Below, piece after piece: positions 33,539-42,366 of a stretch of DNA of 64,000 nucleotides. The notes below the pieces were generated by a model that saw only the letters and a program-made list of their open reading frames with translations, was not told the DNA's origin and did no database searches. The translations under genes were made by a program, and so were the position numbers. Every line of letters starts with the position of its first letter. The stretch's first letter is position 1. The DNA comes from Deinococcus sp. Arct2-2 (lineage in GTDB: Bacteria; Deinococcota; Deinococci; Deinococcales; Deinococcaceae): positions 186,001-250,000 of the forward strand of contig NZ_SSNW01000001.1 in NCBI RefSeq assembly GCF_004801315.1, given 5' to 3'.

Positions 33539-35460
33539 CCGCACCCGCACAACCCGGCGCACCCGAAGGCCGCATCGATTACGCCGAGACGCTCGATTTT
33601 CCGACCAAGCGCCTCATTCTGATCGGTACACTGCTGGGCCTGTTCTTGGCCGCGCTTGACCAGACCATCGTGGCTACCGCCATGCCGCGCATCGCCAAAG
33701 ACCTTGACGGCCTGAATTTGTACGCTTGGGTCACGACCATCTACTTGCTCGCCAGCACTGCGATGGTGCCGATCTACGGCAAGCTCTCCGACATTTACGG
33801 CCGCAAACGCATTCTGATGTTCGGCATCGTGGTCTTCCTGATCGGCTCGGCCCTGTGCGGGATGGCAGGCGAACCCTTCTTCGGCAACATGTTCGGCGGC
33901 GGCATGATGCAGCTGATCGTCTTCCGTGGCCTTCAAGGCTTCGGCGGCGCGGCGCTCACCTCGGTGGCCTTCTCGATCATCGCCGACATTTTCGCGCCCG
34001 CTGACCGGGGCCGCTATCAGGGTCTGTTCGGCGCGGTCTTCGGCATCGCCAGTGTCATCGGGCCATTGCTGGGCGGCTTCCTGACCGACAGCGTCTCGTG
34101 GCGCTGGGTGTTCTACGTCAATCTGCCCATCGGCCTCATCGCCATGTACTTTATCGCCACCAAAATGCCGCGCCTTGCCAGCGGCCTGAAGCCCAAGATC
34201 GACTACATCGGGGCCATTCTGGTCATCGTCTTCAGTGTGCCGCTGCTGCTGGGCCTGACCTTCGGCTCCGACGGCAACTACGGCTGGACAAGTCCTCGGG
34301 TGCTGGGGTTGTTTGCCACCTCGATTGTCGCGCTGATCGCCTTCCTGTTCGTCGAGTCGCGCCATGAAAGTCCGATTCTGCCGCTGAGCCTGTTCAAAAA
34401 CCCCACCTTCGCTTGGGGCGTGCTGGCCCGCTTCTTCATCGGCGCGGCCTTCCTCGGTGCCATTCTGTTCCTGAGTCTGTACCTCGTGAATGTGCAGGGC
34501 GTCTCGGCCACCAAAGCCGGAACCGCCACCATTCCCCTCACGATGGGCCTGATCTTCGGCGCGATCATGAGCGGCCAGCTCGCCTCGCGTCTGGGCTACT
34601 ACAAGGTGCTGATCATGGTCGGCCTGTGCCTGATGATGGGCGGCTTCTTCCTGCTCTCGACCCTCAACGCCGACACGCCCTACGCCCGCGTCATCCTCTA
34701 CATGATCGTGTTGGGCTTGGGCATCGGCCCCGCGTTGCCGCTGTTCAACCTCGCCATCCAGAACGCCGTCAAGCCTTGGGAAATCGGCGTGGCGACCAGT
34801 TCGGGCCAGTTCTTTCAACAGATGGGCAGCACCATCGGCACCGCCGTGTTCGGGGCCATCCTGACGGGCAGCCTCGCGCCCAGCATCGCCACCAACCTCA
34901 AAGCAGCAGAAGTCGGGCAACCCGCCGCCATCGTGGCGCAGCTCGAAACCACCCGCCAGAACATCGCCAATACTTCGAGAAATTCGGCCAATAACGCCAG
35001 TCCGACCTTCGAGCAGGTGTCGAGCCAGATCAAGACCGGCATAGACAAGCAGTTCTCGGCGATTGCTACTATCGTCAAGTCGGGCAACCCAGCCACCTTC
35101 AGCGCCGCCATCAATAACCCTGATCTGCCCGCGCCGATGCGTGAGGGCCTCAGCCGCATTCCCGCGCAGGCCATTCAGAGTCCTCAGGGCCAGCAAGAAG
35201 TGCTGACGACGCTCAAGACCTTCCAGACCAGCGCCACCACTGCCGCCCTAGCAACCGCCAAAACCACCTTCGACCTCACCACCCGCGCCACCAAAGTCGC
35301 GTTTGCCAGCACAATCAGCCGCATTTACCTGATCAGCATTTTCGTGGCGCTGCTGGCATTCCTAGCCGTCTTGCCCATGCCCAACCTGCGGATGCCCCGC
35401 AAAGGTGAAGGCGGCGGCGGTGGCGAGCGCCCCGGTGCGCTGGCCTCGCTGGAAGGCTAA
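33535..35460 (+). CDS. MFS multidrug exporter, DHA2 (EmrB/QacA) family
   Basis: A 641-aa inner-membrane drug/proton antiporter with about 14 helices. LFLAALDQTIVATAMPRIAKDL carries the DHA2 motif D1. AMVPIYGKLSDIYGRKRILM is MFS motif A, and GFGGAALTSVAFSIIADIF and GPLLGGFLTDSVSWRWVFYVNLPIGL is motif C of drug antiporters. Residues about 470-600 hold a long hydrophilic insert before the last helix, as in the large DHA2 exporters of actinobacteria. ATG 33535 overlaps the MarR stop. Substrate unknown. A terminator follows. Confidence 0.92.
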   Translation: MTAPAQPGAPEGRIDYAETLDFPTKRLILIGTLLGLFLAALDQTIVATAMPRIAKDLDGLNLYAWVTTIYLLASTAMVPIYGKLSDIYGRKRILMFGIVVFLIGSALCGMAGEPFFGNMFGGGMMQLIVFRGLQGFGGAALTSVAFSIIADIFAPADRGRYQGLFGAVFGIASVIGPLLGGFLTDSVSWRWVFYVNLPIGLIAMYFIATKMPRLASGLKPKIDYIGAILVIVFSVPLLLGLTFGSDGNYGWTSPRVLGLFATSIVALIAFLFVESRHESPILPLSLFKNPTFAWGVLARFFIGAAFLGAILFLSLYLVNVQGVSATKAGTATIPLTMGLIFGAIMSGQLASRLGYYKVLIMVGLCLMMGGFFLLSTLNADTPYARVILYMIVLGLGIGPALPLFNLAIQNAVKPWEIGVATSSGQFFQQMGSTIGTAVFGAILTGSLAPSIATNLKAAEVGQPAAIVAQLETTRQNIANTSRNSANNASPTFEQVSSQIKTGIDKQFSAIATIVKSGNPATFSAAINNPDLPAPMREGLSRIPAQAIQSPQGQQEVLTTLKTFQTSATTAALATAKTTFDLTTRATKVAFASTISRIYLISIFVALLAFLAVLPMPNLRMPRKGEGGGGGERPGALASLEG

Positions 35461-35519
35461 GTTCAGAGTCGTGAGCAACCCGTAGAGACAAGGCAATTAA
35501 GCTCTAAGTGAATCAAACA

Positions 35520-35553
35520 GGGTCTGGACTTCGGTTCAGGCCCGCTTTTTTTT
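35520..35553 (+). terminator. Intrinsic terminator of the exporter operon
   Basis: gggtctgga (35520-35528) and ttcaggccc (35535-35543) pair with G-U wobbles around a short loop, followed by an eight-T run. Confidence 0.8.
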
Positions 35554-35632
35554 GCTGCTTACACCCCGTAACCCACCACCTCACCTAGAGCAACCCCCCG
35601 CCCCCGCCTTTGCGTCCCGCGTACACTAGGGC

Positions 35633-37129
35633 ATGACGCAACCCTCTGCCGATGCCCCCGCCGCCTCCGCTGTTCCCCCAATCGCCGATATCGGTGTGAT
35701 CGGCCTCGCGGTGATGGGCGAGAACCTGATCCTGAACATGGCGAGCAAGGGCTTTACGGTGGCGGCCTTCAACCGCACGGTCAGCAAGGTCACGGCCTTT
35801 ACGGGCGGGCGGGCCAAAGGGTTGACCATCGTGGGCGCAGATTCGCTGGAAGGCTTCGTGGCGCTGCTCAAGCGGCCCCGCAAGGTCATGCTGATGGTGA
35901 AAGCAGGCGCGGCAGTCGATGAATTCATCAATCACGTCAAGCCGTTCCTCGAACCCGGCGACATCATCATCGACGGCGGCAACAGCCACCCCGCCGACTC
36001 CACACGGCGTACCAAAGAACTGTCTACCGAGGGGCTGCTGTTCATCGGTACAGGTGTGAGCGGCGGCGAGGAAGGCGCATTGACCGGCCCCAGCATCATG
36101 CCGGGCGGCAATCCTCTGGCGTGGGAAGCGGTCAAGCCTATTTTTCAGGGCATCGCGGCGCGGGTAGAAGACGGTACGCCCTGCTGCGACTGGGTGGGCG
36201 AGGAAGGCGCGGGCCACTTCGTGAAGATGGTTCACAACGGCATCGAGTACGCCGACATGCAGATGATTGCCGAGAGTTACCATCTGCTGCGTGACGTGGC
36301 AGGCCTCAGCGCCCCTCAGATTGCCGAGGTGTTTGCCGAATGGAACCGGGGCGAACTGAACTCCTACCTGATCGAAATTACCGCCGACATTCTGACCAAA
36401 ATTGACCCCAAAACGGGTGAGCCGCTGGTGGACGTGATTCTGGACGCCGCCGGACAAAAAGGCACGGGCAAATGGACGAGCGTGGCCGCGCTGGACGCAG
36501 GTAGCCCCGCCGCCACCATTACCGAAGCTGTGTATGCCCGCGCCATGAGCGCCCTGAAAGAAGAGCGCATGGCGGCCAGCCACTTCCTGAAAGGCCCCGA
36601 AATTACGCCGCCCGCCGATCAAGCCGCGTTTATCGAAGGCGTGCGTCAAGCTCTGTACGCCTCCAAAATTGCGGCCTATGCACAGGGCTTTCAGCTTCTG
36701 CGGTTGTCGGCACAGGACGCAGGCTGGACACTGGATTTCGGCGCGATTGCCCTGATGTGGCGCGGCGGCTGCATCATCCGTGCTCAGTTCCTAGACCGCA
36801 TTAAGGAAGCCTACGACGCCCAGCGCGACTTGCCGAACCTGCTGCTGGCCCCTTACTTTCAGGAAGCCATTCAGGGCGTACAGACCGCGTGGCGTCAGAC
36901 GATTGCGGCTGCTGCCCTAAGTGGCATTCCTACCCCCGCTTTTGCTAGTGCTTTGGCCTACTACGACGGCTACCGCACCGCCAAGTTGCCCGCCAATATC
37001 CTTCAGGCTCAGCGGGATTACTTTGGGGCGCACACCTACGAGCGCACCGATGGCCCACGCGGAGAGTTTCACCACACCAACTGGACGGGGCGCGGTGGGG
37101 AAACGGCGAGCAGCACGTATAACGTTTAA
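35633..37129 (+). CDS. gnd: 6-phosphogluconate dehydrogenase, decarboxylating
   Basis: A 498-aa enzyme of the oxidative pentose phosphate pathway producing ribulose 5-phosphate, CO2 and NADPH. The NADP fold reads IGVIGLAVMGENLILNMASKGFTVAAFNRT. IIDGGNSHPADSTRRTKEL and FIGTGVSGGEEGALTGPSIM are substrate and catalytic blocks. GAGHFVKMVHNGIEYADMQM carries the catalytic Lys, and GRGGETASSTYNV matches the C-terminal GPRxEFHHTNW region. The N-terminus has about 18 extra residues rich in Ala and Pro. Length is slightly above the usual 468-480. Single gene. Confidence 0.96.
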   Translation: MTQPSADAPAASAVPPIADIGVIGLAVMGENLILNMASKGFTVAAFNRTVSKVTAFTGGRAKGLTIVGADSLEGFVALLKRPRKVMLMVKAGAAVDEFINHVKPFLEPGDIIIDGGNSHPADSTRRTKELSTEGLLFIGTGVSGGEEGALTGPSIMPGGNPLAWEAVKPIFQGIAARVEDGTPCCDWVGEEGAGHFVKMVHNGIEYADMQMIAESYHLLRDVAGLSAPQIAEVFAEWNRGELNSYLIEITADILTKIDPKTGEPLVDVILDAAGQKGTGKWTSVAALDAGSPAATITEAVYARAMSALKEERMAASHFLKGPEITPPADQAAFIEGVRQALYASKIAAYAQGFQLLRLSAQDAGWTLDFGAIALMWRGGCIIRAQFLDRIKEAYDAQRDLPNLLLAPYFQEAIQGVQTAWRQTIAAAALSGIPTPAFASALAYYDGYRTAKLPANILQAQRDYFGAHTYERTDGPRGEFHHTNWTGRGGETASSTYNV

Positions 37130-37165
37130 AAACCGTGAGTGGTCAGTGGTAAGTGGGTAGGGGAG

Positions 37166-37240
37166 AAAGCGCGAGAGTAGAGGGTGGATCGTAAATCGTG
37201 GAGAAGGCCGAACCACGTTTTGCGATCCATCTTCTGTTCG
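37166..37240. repeat. Imperfect inverted repeat, hairpin family C, copy 1
   Basis: ggtggatcgtaaatcgtgg and its loose complement ccacgttttgcgatccat lie around a short spacer. Related hairpins with the gaacgtggatcgtgg motif lie at 60378-60475 and 62142-62196, always near gene ends. Confidence 0.45.
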
Positions 37241-37367
37241 GTGAGCACGGGATGCAACCGAGTCCGGTACATCTGCTGTTGCCCTCTCCACCTGTAGCGG
37301 CGGGGTGATGGGGCGTGCAAGCGGCGTATCTGCCCCAGCTCAAGGACTCAATTCAAGTCTGTATGAC

Positions 37368-37534
37368 CAATGGTTCGGACAGTTTTGGTTCCAAAACACA
37401 GAGCATGTAAAAATGTTGTCTGGGACGCCTTTCCCGTTCCCCCCTCCCAGCCTCCCCCGCAAGGGTGGAGGAGCTAAAAACACCGTGTTCTTGGGCAACT
37501 CGTAGAGCAAGTTTAGACACTGTCCGAACCATTG
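37368..37534. mobile_element. MITE-like element with 16-bp terminal inverted repeats, copy 2
   Basis: A 167-bp segment bounded by caatggttcggacagt (37368-37383) and its exact complement (37519-37534). The interior resembles the element at 12611-12791 (tgtctgggacgcctt, cccctcccagcctcccccgc, aggagctaaaaacaccgtg). Its right end lies inside the 3' end of the AraC-type gene, giving that gene its last codons and stop. Confidence 0.75.
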
Positions 37535-38436
37535 ATAACATCCATGTCAGGCGGCAGCGTGGGCAGAGCAAGCAGGATGTCTTGGGTCTGGCTTGGCGAC
37601 CCGTTCGAGAACCCGCTTGACAACCACCTTGAAGACTCATCCTGCGCTCTGGACGGCAGAGTGAGTGTACTTTGCACCATGTGGGCAAACGCACCGGGCG
37701 TCATTTGGGTCATGGCGCGGAAGTCGCGGCTGAGGTGAGCCTGATCGGCAAAACCCAACTCGTAAGACAGTTGCGCCAACGAAGCTTTAGGCGTGCGCCA
37801 CAAGCGGTTATGGACTTCCTCGAAGCGGATCAGGCGGGCCAGCGTTTTGGCGTTTACTCCGACATCCTGAAGAAACAGCCGTTCCAGTTGCCGCTGACTG
37901 ACCTCGTATTCTTCGGCCAAGCGGCCCAAACGGCTTTGACCGAGGCTTTGGTACAGTTGGCCCGCTGCCTTCACGCTCCAACTCGGCTCCCGGCCCCGCT
38001 CGGTCCACAGCTTCAGCAGCCAGTCTTCCACTATGTGGCGGGCTTCATCCCACGCCCCAAGTTCCAGCAGGGCGCACACCGTCCGGGTCAGGATGGGCCA
38101 GTCTAGACTCAGATCAAGCTGCTCTGAGGCGAGCTTCCAGCCAAACAGTTGCCGCGCTCCCCACGGATACAGTTCTACGCCCAGCGCCAGCCCCCGCGAC
38201 ACCATCCGCTGAGGGGCGAGGGTCAGGCCAGACAACGTGGCTTCCGGGAGGCGCTCCAATGTCCCCAGCAGCGACGATCTTTGCCAACTGGAACCCGCGT
38301 AAAAGATCAGCCGCAGCAGGCCTTCGGGCATCATGCGGTGCTCTTCTTCCTCTACCGTATGAAACTCGGCCACCTGCCAGTAGGCCCGCACCAAGGGGCG
38401 CAGGCGGGCGTCGGGCAGGATTTCACGGTAAACCAC
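37513..38436 (-). CDS. AraC-family transcriptional regulator
   Basis: A 307-aa regulator. Residues 1-150 are an N-terminal DUF6597-like sensing domain (LRPLVRAYWQV, then MMPEGLLRLIFYAG). Two helix-turn-helices occupy about 165-255: GRLAEEYEVSQRQLERLFLQ and LAQLSYELGFADQAHLSRDF, the latter being the AraC signature FADQAHLSRDFR with MTPGAF after it. The last six residues (NGSDSV) and the TAA stop come from the inverted repeat of the mobile element at 37368-37534, so the original C-terminus was altered. The target genes are unknown; it overlaps the next minus-strand gene by 14 nt. Confidence 0.9.
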   Translation of the reverse strand: MVYREILPDARLRPLVRAYWQVAEFHTVEEEEHRMMPEGLLRLIFYAGSSWQRSSLLGTLERLPEATLSGLTLAPQRMVSRGLALGVELYPWGARQLFGWKLASEQLDLSLDWPILTRTVCALLELGAWDEARHIVEDWLLKLWTERGREPSWSVKAAGQLYQSLGQSRLGRLAEEYEVSQRQLERLFLQDVGVNAKTLARLIRFEEVHNRLWRTPKASLAQLSYELGFADQAHLSRDFRAMTQMTPGAFAHMVQSTLTLPSRAQDESSRWLSSGFSNGSPSQTQDILLALPTLPPDMDVINGSDSV

Positions 38437-38863
38437 GCCCTACTCTGGCAGAAGTCGCTGCTGCAAATGTTGCCTCATCCGGCGGCAGGGCCTCCAAGTA
38501 CCGTACCCGTTTGCCCTGCTGCTGGGCATACTCGATCTCAGCGCGGGTGCTTTGGCCTATGTACCCGCCCACGTTGATGACCAAGATTTCATCGGCCAGA
38601 TCAATTTTATGGCGGTGCAGGGTGGCGAGGCGGGCCAGCAGTTCCGCTTGCTCCTCTGCCGACAAGTGCGCCAACGCCTCGGCATCGGGCGTGCGGTGGC
38701 TACCAATACTCAGAACTATCTTGCCCGCCAACGTTTCGGCCAAGCTTGCCGCGTCGAACTGGGCCAAAAAGCGGGTGCTTCCGCAGAGGCATACGATGGT
38801 GGTGGGCTGTGCGGAAGACCTCAGAACTGGAGAGCGTACCGCACGCCGCTGCTGTCGGTGCAT
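38423..38863 (-). CDS. Nucleoside 2-deoxyribosyltransferase-like protein
   Basis: A 146-aa protein. TIVCLCGSTRFLAQF at residues 22-36 and DEILVINVGGYIGQSTRAEI at about 90-109 are the substrate loops of the nucleoside deoxyribosyltransferase / DUF4406 fold (CGSTRF and the STRAEIEYA helix with catalytic Glu). Many of these small proteins have no demonstrated activity; roles in nucleotide salvage or hydrolysis are suggested. The first 20 residues are basic and may not be translated, as they overlap the end of the preceding lipoprotein gene by 43 nt. The catalytic role is inferred from fold only. Confidence 0.75.
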   Translation of the reverse strand: MHRQQRRAVRSPVLRSSAQPTTIVCLCGSTRFLAQFDAASLAETLAGKIVLSIGSHRTPDAEALAHLSAEEQAELLARLATLHRHKIDLADEILVINVGGYIGQSTRAEIEYAQQQGKRVRYLEALPPDEATFAAATSARVGRGLP

Positions 38864-39327
38864 TCGCCGTAGCCGTGTTCCTGTACATCTACGGTGAGGG
38901 TACAGGTCAGGGTGCGCGGCGCGTTGCCATCGGTGCGGGCAATCAGGTTGCCGGTGCGCGACACGAGGCGCGGGGCGGGCGTGCGGGCCGTGCCGTTTAC
39001 GCCAAAGTAGGGATCACGGCTGCCCATGTTGTCCCACGGGTTGCCGAAATTAAAGCCGATCCCGAAATCTAGTGGAGACGGCGCAGGGCTGGCCGTATCG
39101 ATGATGACGCTGCGGCCCACATAGGTCTGCTCGCCAATCTGAATGGTTACGTTATTGTCGAGCCGCCCCGTGCCAGTGCGCGGTTGCAGCGACCCACCCA
39201 CAAAGCTGATGGTGCCTTCTTGCCCGGTGCTGGTGTTCACGATCCGCCCACTGGGAGGGCCGACAAGGGCAGGGGCGCAGGAGGCGAGGACGGCGGCCAA
39301 ACCCAGCAGCATCAAGGGGCGTTTCAT
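38821..39327 (-). CDS. Hypothetical lipoprotein
   Basis: A 168-aa protein with lipobox LASC (Cys17 in LLGLAAVLASCAPAL). The mature region has beta-rich repeats (GRIVNTSTGQEGTISFVGG, VTIQIGEQTYVGRSVI) and a pair of cysteines near the end (LTCTL and YGECTD) that could form a disulphide. The Gly/Asn/Pro-rich centre (GIGFNFGNPWDNMGSRDPYF) is low complexity. Probably surface- or periplasm-facing, family unknown. Confidence 0.7.
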   Translation of the reverse strand: MKRPLMLLGLAAVLASCAPALVGPPSGRIVNTSTGQEGTISFVGGSLQPRTGTGRLDNNVTIQIGEQTYVGRSVIIDTASPAPSPLDFGIGFNFGNPWDNMGSRDPYFGVNGTARTPAPRLVSRTGNLIARTDGNAPRTLTCTLTVDVQEHGYGECTDSSGVRYALQF

Positions 39328-39442
39328 ATCGCTCTCAGTTTAGGCCGTAGACCTGACGGAGCGGTGAGGACGGGGGAAAAGCGGGCGAGACGTTGGCATG
39401 CAGCCCGCACGCCGGAGAATCCAGCCAAATTGACAGACAGGG

Positions 39443-39448
39443 TATATT
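39443..39448 (+). promoter_or_regulatory. -10 box of a leaderless promoter
   Basis: TATATT seven nt before ATG 39456. TTGACA nearby at 39430-39435 is only 7 nt away and is too close to be its -35 box. Confidence 0.5.
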
Positions 39449-39455
39449 GACGCTC

Positions 39456-41129
39456 ATGCTGTTTCTTTCCGCCCTGCTGCTCGTCGTCGCTTTTCTGGTG
39501 GGCAGTTTGCCGCTGGGAGACTGGCTGTTGCGGCGTTCTGGCCTAGATTCGCGGGTCAACAATGCCCACAACTTGGGCATAGAGAACATGTTGCGCCGGG
39601 TGGGGCCGGGATTGGCCGCCGCCAGCGCCGCGCTAGATGCAGGCAAAGGCTTAGTGGCCGTGCTGATGGCCTCCAGCTTGGCCCTGCCCGAAGTGATGGT
39701 GCTGGCGGCGTTGGCGGCCTACTTGGGCCACCTGAACCCGCCGCGTGCGCTGTACGGCTCGACTCTGCCGCGTGGCCGGGGCAATCTGGTGTTGCTGGGC
39801 GTGCTGGCGGGCTTGTCGGCCACCGGAGCCGTGCCGCTGTGGGCCGCGGCCTTGCCTGTGCTGGTGTATGCGGCTGTGGCCGGATTTTGGGGCTATGTCA
39901 GCGCGGCTACTCTGGCGGGCTTGGCAACCTTTGCCGTGTCGGTGGCGCTGTTGCCGCTGGGCGTTCCGGCAAAGCTGGCGGCGCTGGGACTGTTGGTGGC
40001 GGCCACATGGCGTTTCAAGGAGAACTTGGGCCGCATGATGGACGGCACCGAACCGCGTGTGGGCGAGGAAGTGCCGATGGCCGGAAAACGCGCCGACGTG
40101 GTGGTGGCCGCCTTCATGATCCACCCGATGACCCTCAAGGATTTCTGGTCGGTGGGGCGCTTCGCTTGGCTTAAGCCTATGGTGGAACGCGGTTTGGTGA
40201 GTGAAGCCAGTGTGCGCCATCTGGCCGACCATGTGCGGCCCATGAAAGTAGGCGAGCTGCACGGGATTCGCACGGCAGAAGGCAAGGAAATCCGCTGTTA
40301 TCTGCTGAGTAGCCCCCTGCTACCTGACCGCTTCCGTGACGCGCCCGAACTGGCGACCAGCCGCGCCATCGAGGGCGCACGCTTGGCCCGCGAGTTGGGA
40401 GCCGAAGTGTTCGGATTGGGAGCCTTTTGGAGCGTGGTGGGCAATAAGGGCATAGACGTGCAGGCCGCCGTGCCCGAAATTACCATCACCAACGGCGGCG
40501 CGTATACCAGCGGCACCATCAAGGCCGCCATTCCCGGCATTCTGGCCCACTTTGAGGGTTCGGGGCGTGACCTGAAAGCCGCGACTGCCGCTGTAGTCGG
40601 CGCAAACGGCGTGGTGGCGTTCGGGATTGCCCGCACCATTGCCCCACAAGTCGCCAAAGTGATCATGCTGGGCCGCGACCTAGAGAAGTTGGAACGCAGC
40701 GCCACGACCCTGCGCCGCGCCAACAAAGATACCGAAATCATTACCACCACCAGCTACGACACCCTGCGCGAAGCCGACCTGATGTTTACGGCCACCAGCG
40801 ACCCCAACCCGGTGATTTTTCCTCAGCATGTCAAGCCGGGGGCATGGATTTTTGACGAAGGGCGGCCCGCCGATGTGGACGTGAGTGTGGAAGCCATTCC
40901 CGGCGTGCGCGTCATTCCCGGCGGTGTGGTGCGGCCCCCCGGTTCTATGACCAGCAATATCGACCTCCAATTTGGCGAAGGTGCGGTGCCTGCTTGCCTC
41001 GCCGAAACCCTGATTATCGCGGCCACAGGCGAGCATCACCGCAAGAGCCTCGGCGCACAAACCCTGACGGAAAATATCAATTTCTTCGTGGAGCAGGCTG
41101 AAGTGTTGGGCTTTACGGTGGTGGATTAA
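39456..41129 (+). CDS. Fusion of PlsY-like glycerol-3-phosphate acyltransferase and acyl-ACP reductase-like domain
   Basis: A 557-aa membrane protein. Residues about 1-195 resemble PlsY, the acyl-phosphate:glycerol-3-phosphate acyltransferase: VGSLPLGDWLLRRSGLD, NLGIENMLRRVGPG, LDAGKGLVAVLMA and LGHLNPPRALYG, with about five helices. Residues about 210-557 resemble cyanobacterial acyl-ACP reductase (AAR). GLGAFWSVVGNKGI and ITNGGAYTSGTIKAAI precede an NADPH-type loop AAVVGANGVVAFGIA, then IFDEGRPADVDV, and PACLAETLIIAATGEHH near the end holds Cys514 at the position of the AAR catalytic cysteine (CFACFAEAM). The second domain would make fatty aldehydes. A TATATT box lies 7 nt upstream. Both activities are inferred from motifs. 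The fusion is unusual. Confidence 0.8.
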   Translation: MLFLSALLLVVAFLVGSLPLGDWLLRRSGLDSRVNNAHNLGIENMLRRVGPGLAAASAALDAGKGLVAVLMASSLALPEVMVLAALAAYLGHLNPPRALYGSTLPRGRGNLVLLGVLAGLSATGAVPLWAAALPVLVYAAVAGFWGYVSAATLAGLATFAVSVALLPLGVPAKLAALGLLVAATWRFKENLGRMMDGTEPRVGEEVPMAGKRADVVVAAFMIHPMTLKDFWSVGRFAWLKPMVERGLVSEASVRHLADHVRPMKVGELHGIRTAEGKEIRCYLLSSPLLPDRFRDAPELATSRAIEGARLARELGAEVFGLGAFWSVVGNKGIDVQAAVPEITITNGGAYTSGTIKAAIPGILAHFEGSGRDLKAATAAVVGANGVVAFGIARTIAPQVAKVIMLGRDLEKLERSATTLRRANKDTEIITTTSYDTLREADLMFTATSDPNPVIFPQHVKPGAWIFDEGRPADVDVSVEAIPGVRVIPGGVVRPPGSMTSNIDLQFGEGAVPACLAETLIIAATGEHHRKSLGAQTLTENINFFVEQAEVLGFTVVD

Positions 41130-41139
41130 ACCGGCAGAG

Positions 41140-42102
41140 TCAGCGTTTTTCTTCCGCCAGCACGGCCTTCAAGACATCCGGCCTGTCGGTGTCTATGCCG
41201 TCTATGCCCAGCCGCAGCAAGCGCCTCATTTCGGGGGCGTCGTTGATTGTCCACACATGAACGGCGATGCCGCGTGCGTGCATCTGGGCCACAAAGCTGG
41301 CCGTCACGACTTCTATACCGCCCGCCCGCACCGGAACCTGTGCCACCCGGCCCGGCGCGGGGGCAAGGCCCGCTAAACCCACACGGCTCAATCCAATCTT
41401 GCTCAGAATGACCAAGGGCCGCAGTTCCTTTTCGGTCATGGACGTGGCGACTTCGGGGCAAGCGGCGCGGAAGTCCTGCATGGCTCGGTCACTGAAACTG
41501 GCAACAATCACGCGGGAAGTCACTCGGCGTTGCCGCAACACGGCGCAAAATGGGGCAGCGATGCTGGGCGTGTCCTGCTTGATTTCTATCGTCCACGGCA
41601 AGTCCGGGTGGGCCGCCAGCCCCTCTTCTAGCGTAGGGATGGTCAGCCCTTGCCCCCGGTACGGGAAGGTTTTGCCCCCGTCACGGCTAAAGCGTGCGCC
41701 TGCATCCAGCCGCCGCACCTGCGCCAGCGTCAAGTCACGAATGCGGCCCTTGCCATCCGTCAGACGGTCTACGGTGTCGTCGTGAGACAACACGAGCTGT
41801 CCATCGGCGGTGGCGTGCATGTCTGTGTCCAGCATTTGCACCCCCAGTGCCGCTGCTTCCCGGAAGGCCAGCAGCGTATTGCTGGGCCACAGCAACTCGC
41901 CGCCCTGATGGGCCAGATTCCACGCTGGAGACACGATAAATGGGTTGGCGCTGCGAACCAAGCTGGAGCGCAGGGCCGAAGCTGCAAAAAGCGCCAGCAG
42001 CACGCCCAACACTCCGGCCACCCATGCCCAACCCCGCCGCCTGCGAATTGCCCGTTTGCGGCTGGCTGGCCCATCTGACATTCTTTGCATTGATCCCAGC
42101 AT
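41140..42102 (-). CDS. Membrane-anchored glycerophosphodiester phosphodiesterase
   Basis: A 320-aa protein with one N-terminal anchor helix (residues about 26-46, WVAGVLGVLLALFAASAL) after a basic stretch, and a GDPD TIM barrel outside the membrane. Active-site blocks are NLAHQGGELLWPSNTLLAF (the catalytic His with Asn-Thr in place of the usual Glu-Asn-Thr), MLDTDMHATADGQLVLSHDD (metal-binding E-x-D replaced by D-x-D, second catalytic His), and DRLTDGKG. GIDGIDTDRPDVL closes the barrel. It releases glycerol 3-phosphate from deacylated phospholipid head groups. It is convergent with the acyltransferase fusion, and the shared lipid theme suggests linked function. Confidence 0.88.
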   Translation of the reverse strand: MLGSMQRMSDGPASRKRAIRRRRGWAWVAGVLGVLLALFAASALRSSLVRSANPFIVSPAWNLAHQGGELLWPSNTLLAFREAAALGVQMLDTDMHATADGQLVLSHDDTVDRLTDGKGRIRDLTLAQVRRLDAGARFSRDGGKTFPYRGQGLTIPTLEEGLAAHPDLPWTIEIKQDTPSIAAPFCAVLRQRRVTSRVIVASFSDRAMQDFRAACPEVATSMTEKELRPLVILSKIGLSRVGLAGLAPAPGRVAQVPVRAGGIEVVTASFVAQMHARGIAVHVWTINDAPEMRRLLRLGIDGIDTDRPDVLKAVLAEEKR

Positions 42103-42366
42103 AACGGGAGTGCCAGCGTGGGTGCGTCAGCTTGTTGGGGGCCAGCATTGTCCGAGCCTTGCCGTGTTCTGCCCGCATGACGCGGCTGCTCACACAGCCT
42201 GATACCTGACAGACTGCCCTGTTGTCCAGACGACTCGTGACTTGATAAATCGGGCGTCAGATTCGCAGTTTTCGCCTCATATCTGGAGGCGTAGGGTGAA
42301 GCATTCATGCCCGCCTCTGATTTTGGCTGTTTCAGTTGGTGCGAGCGAATTGGGCTGCCGAAATTG

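Noticed and set aside
33436..35196. 586-aa reading frame antisense to the DHA2 exporter
   Set aside because: Extremely rich in Gln, His, Asp, Glu and Gly, as expected for the complement of a hydrophobic membrane protein gene.
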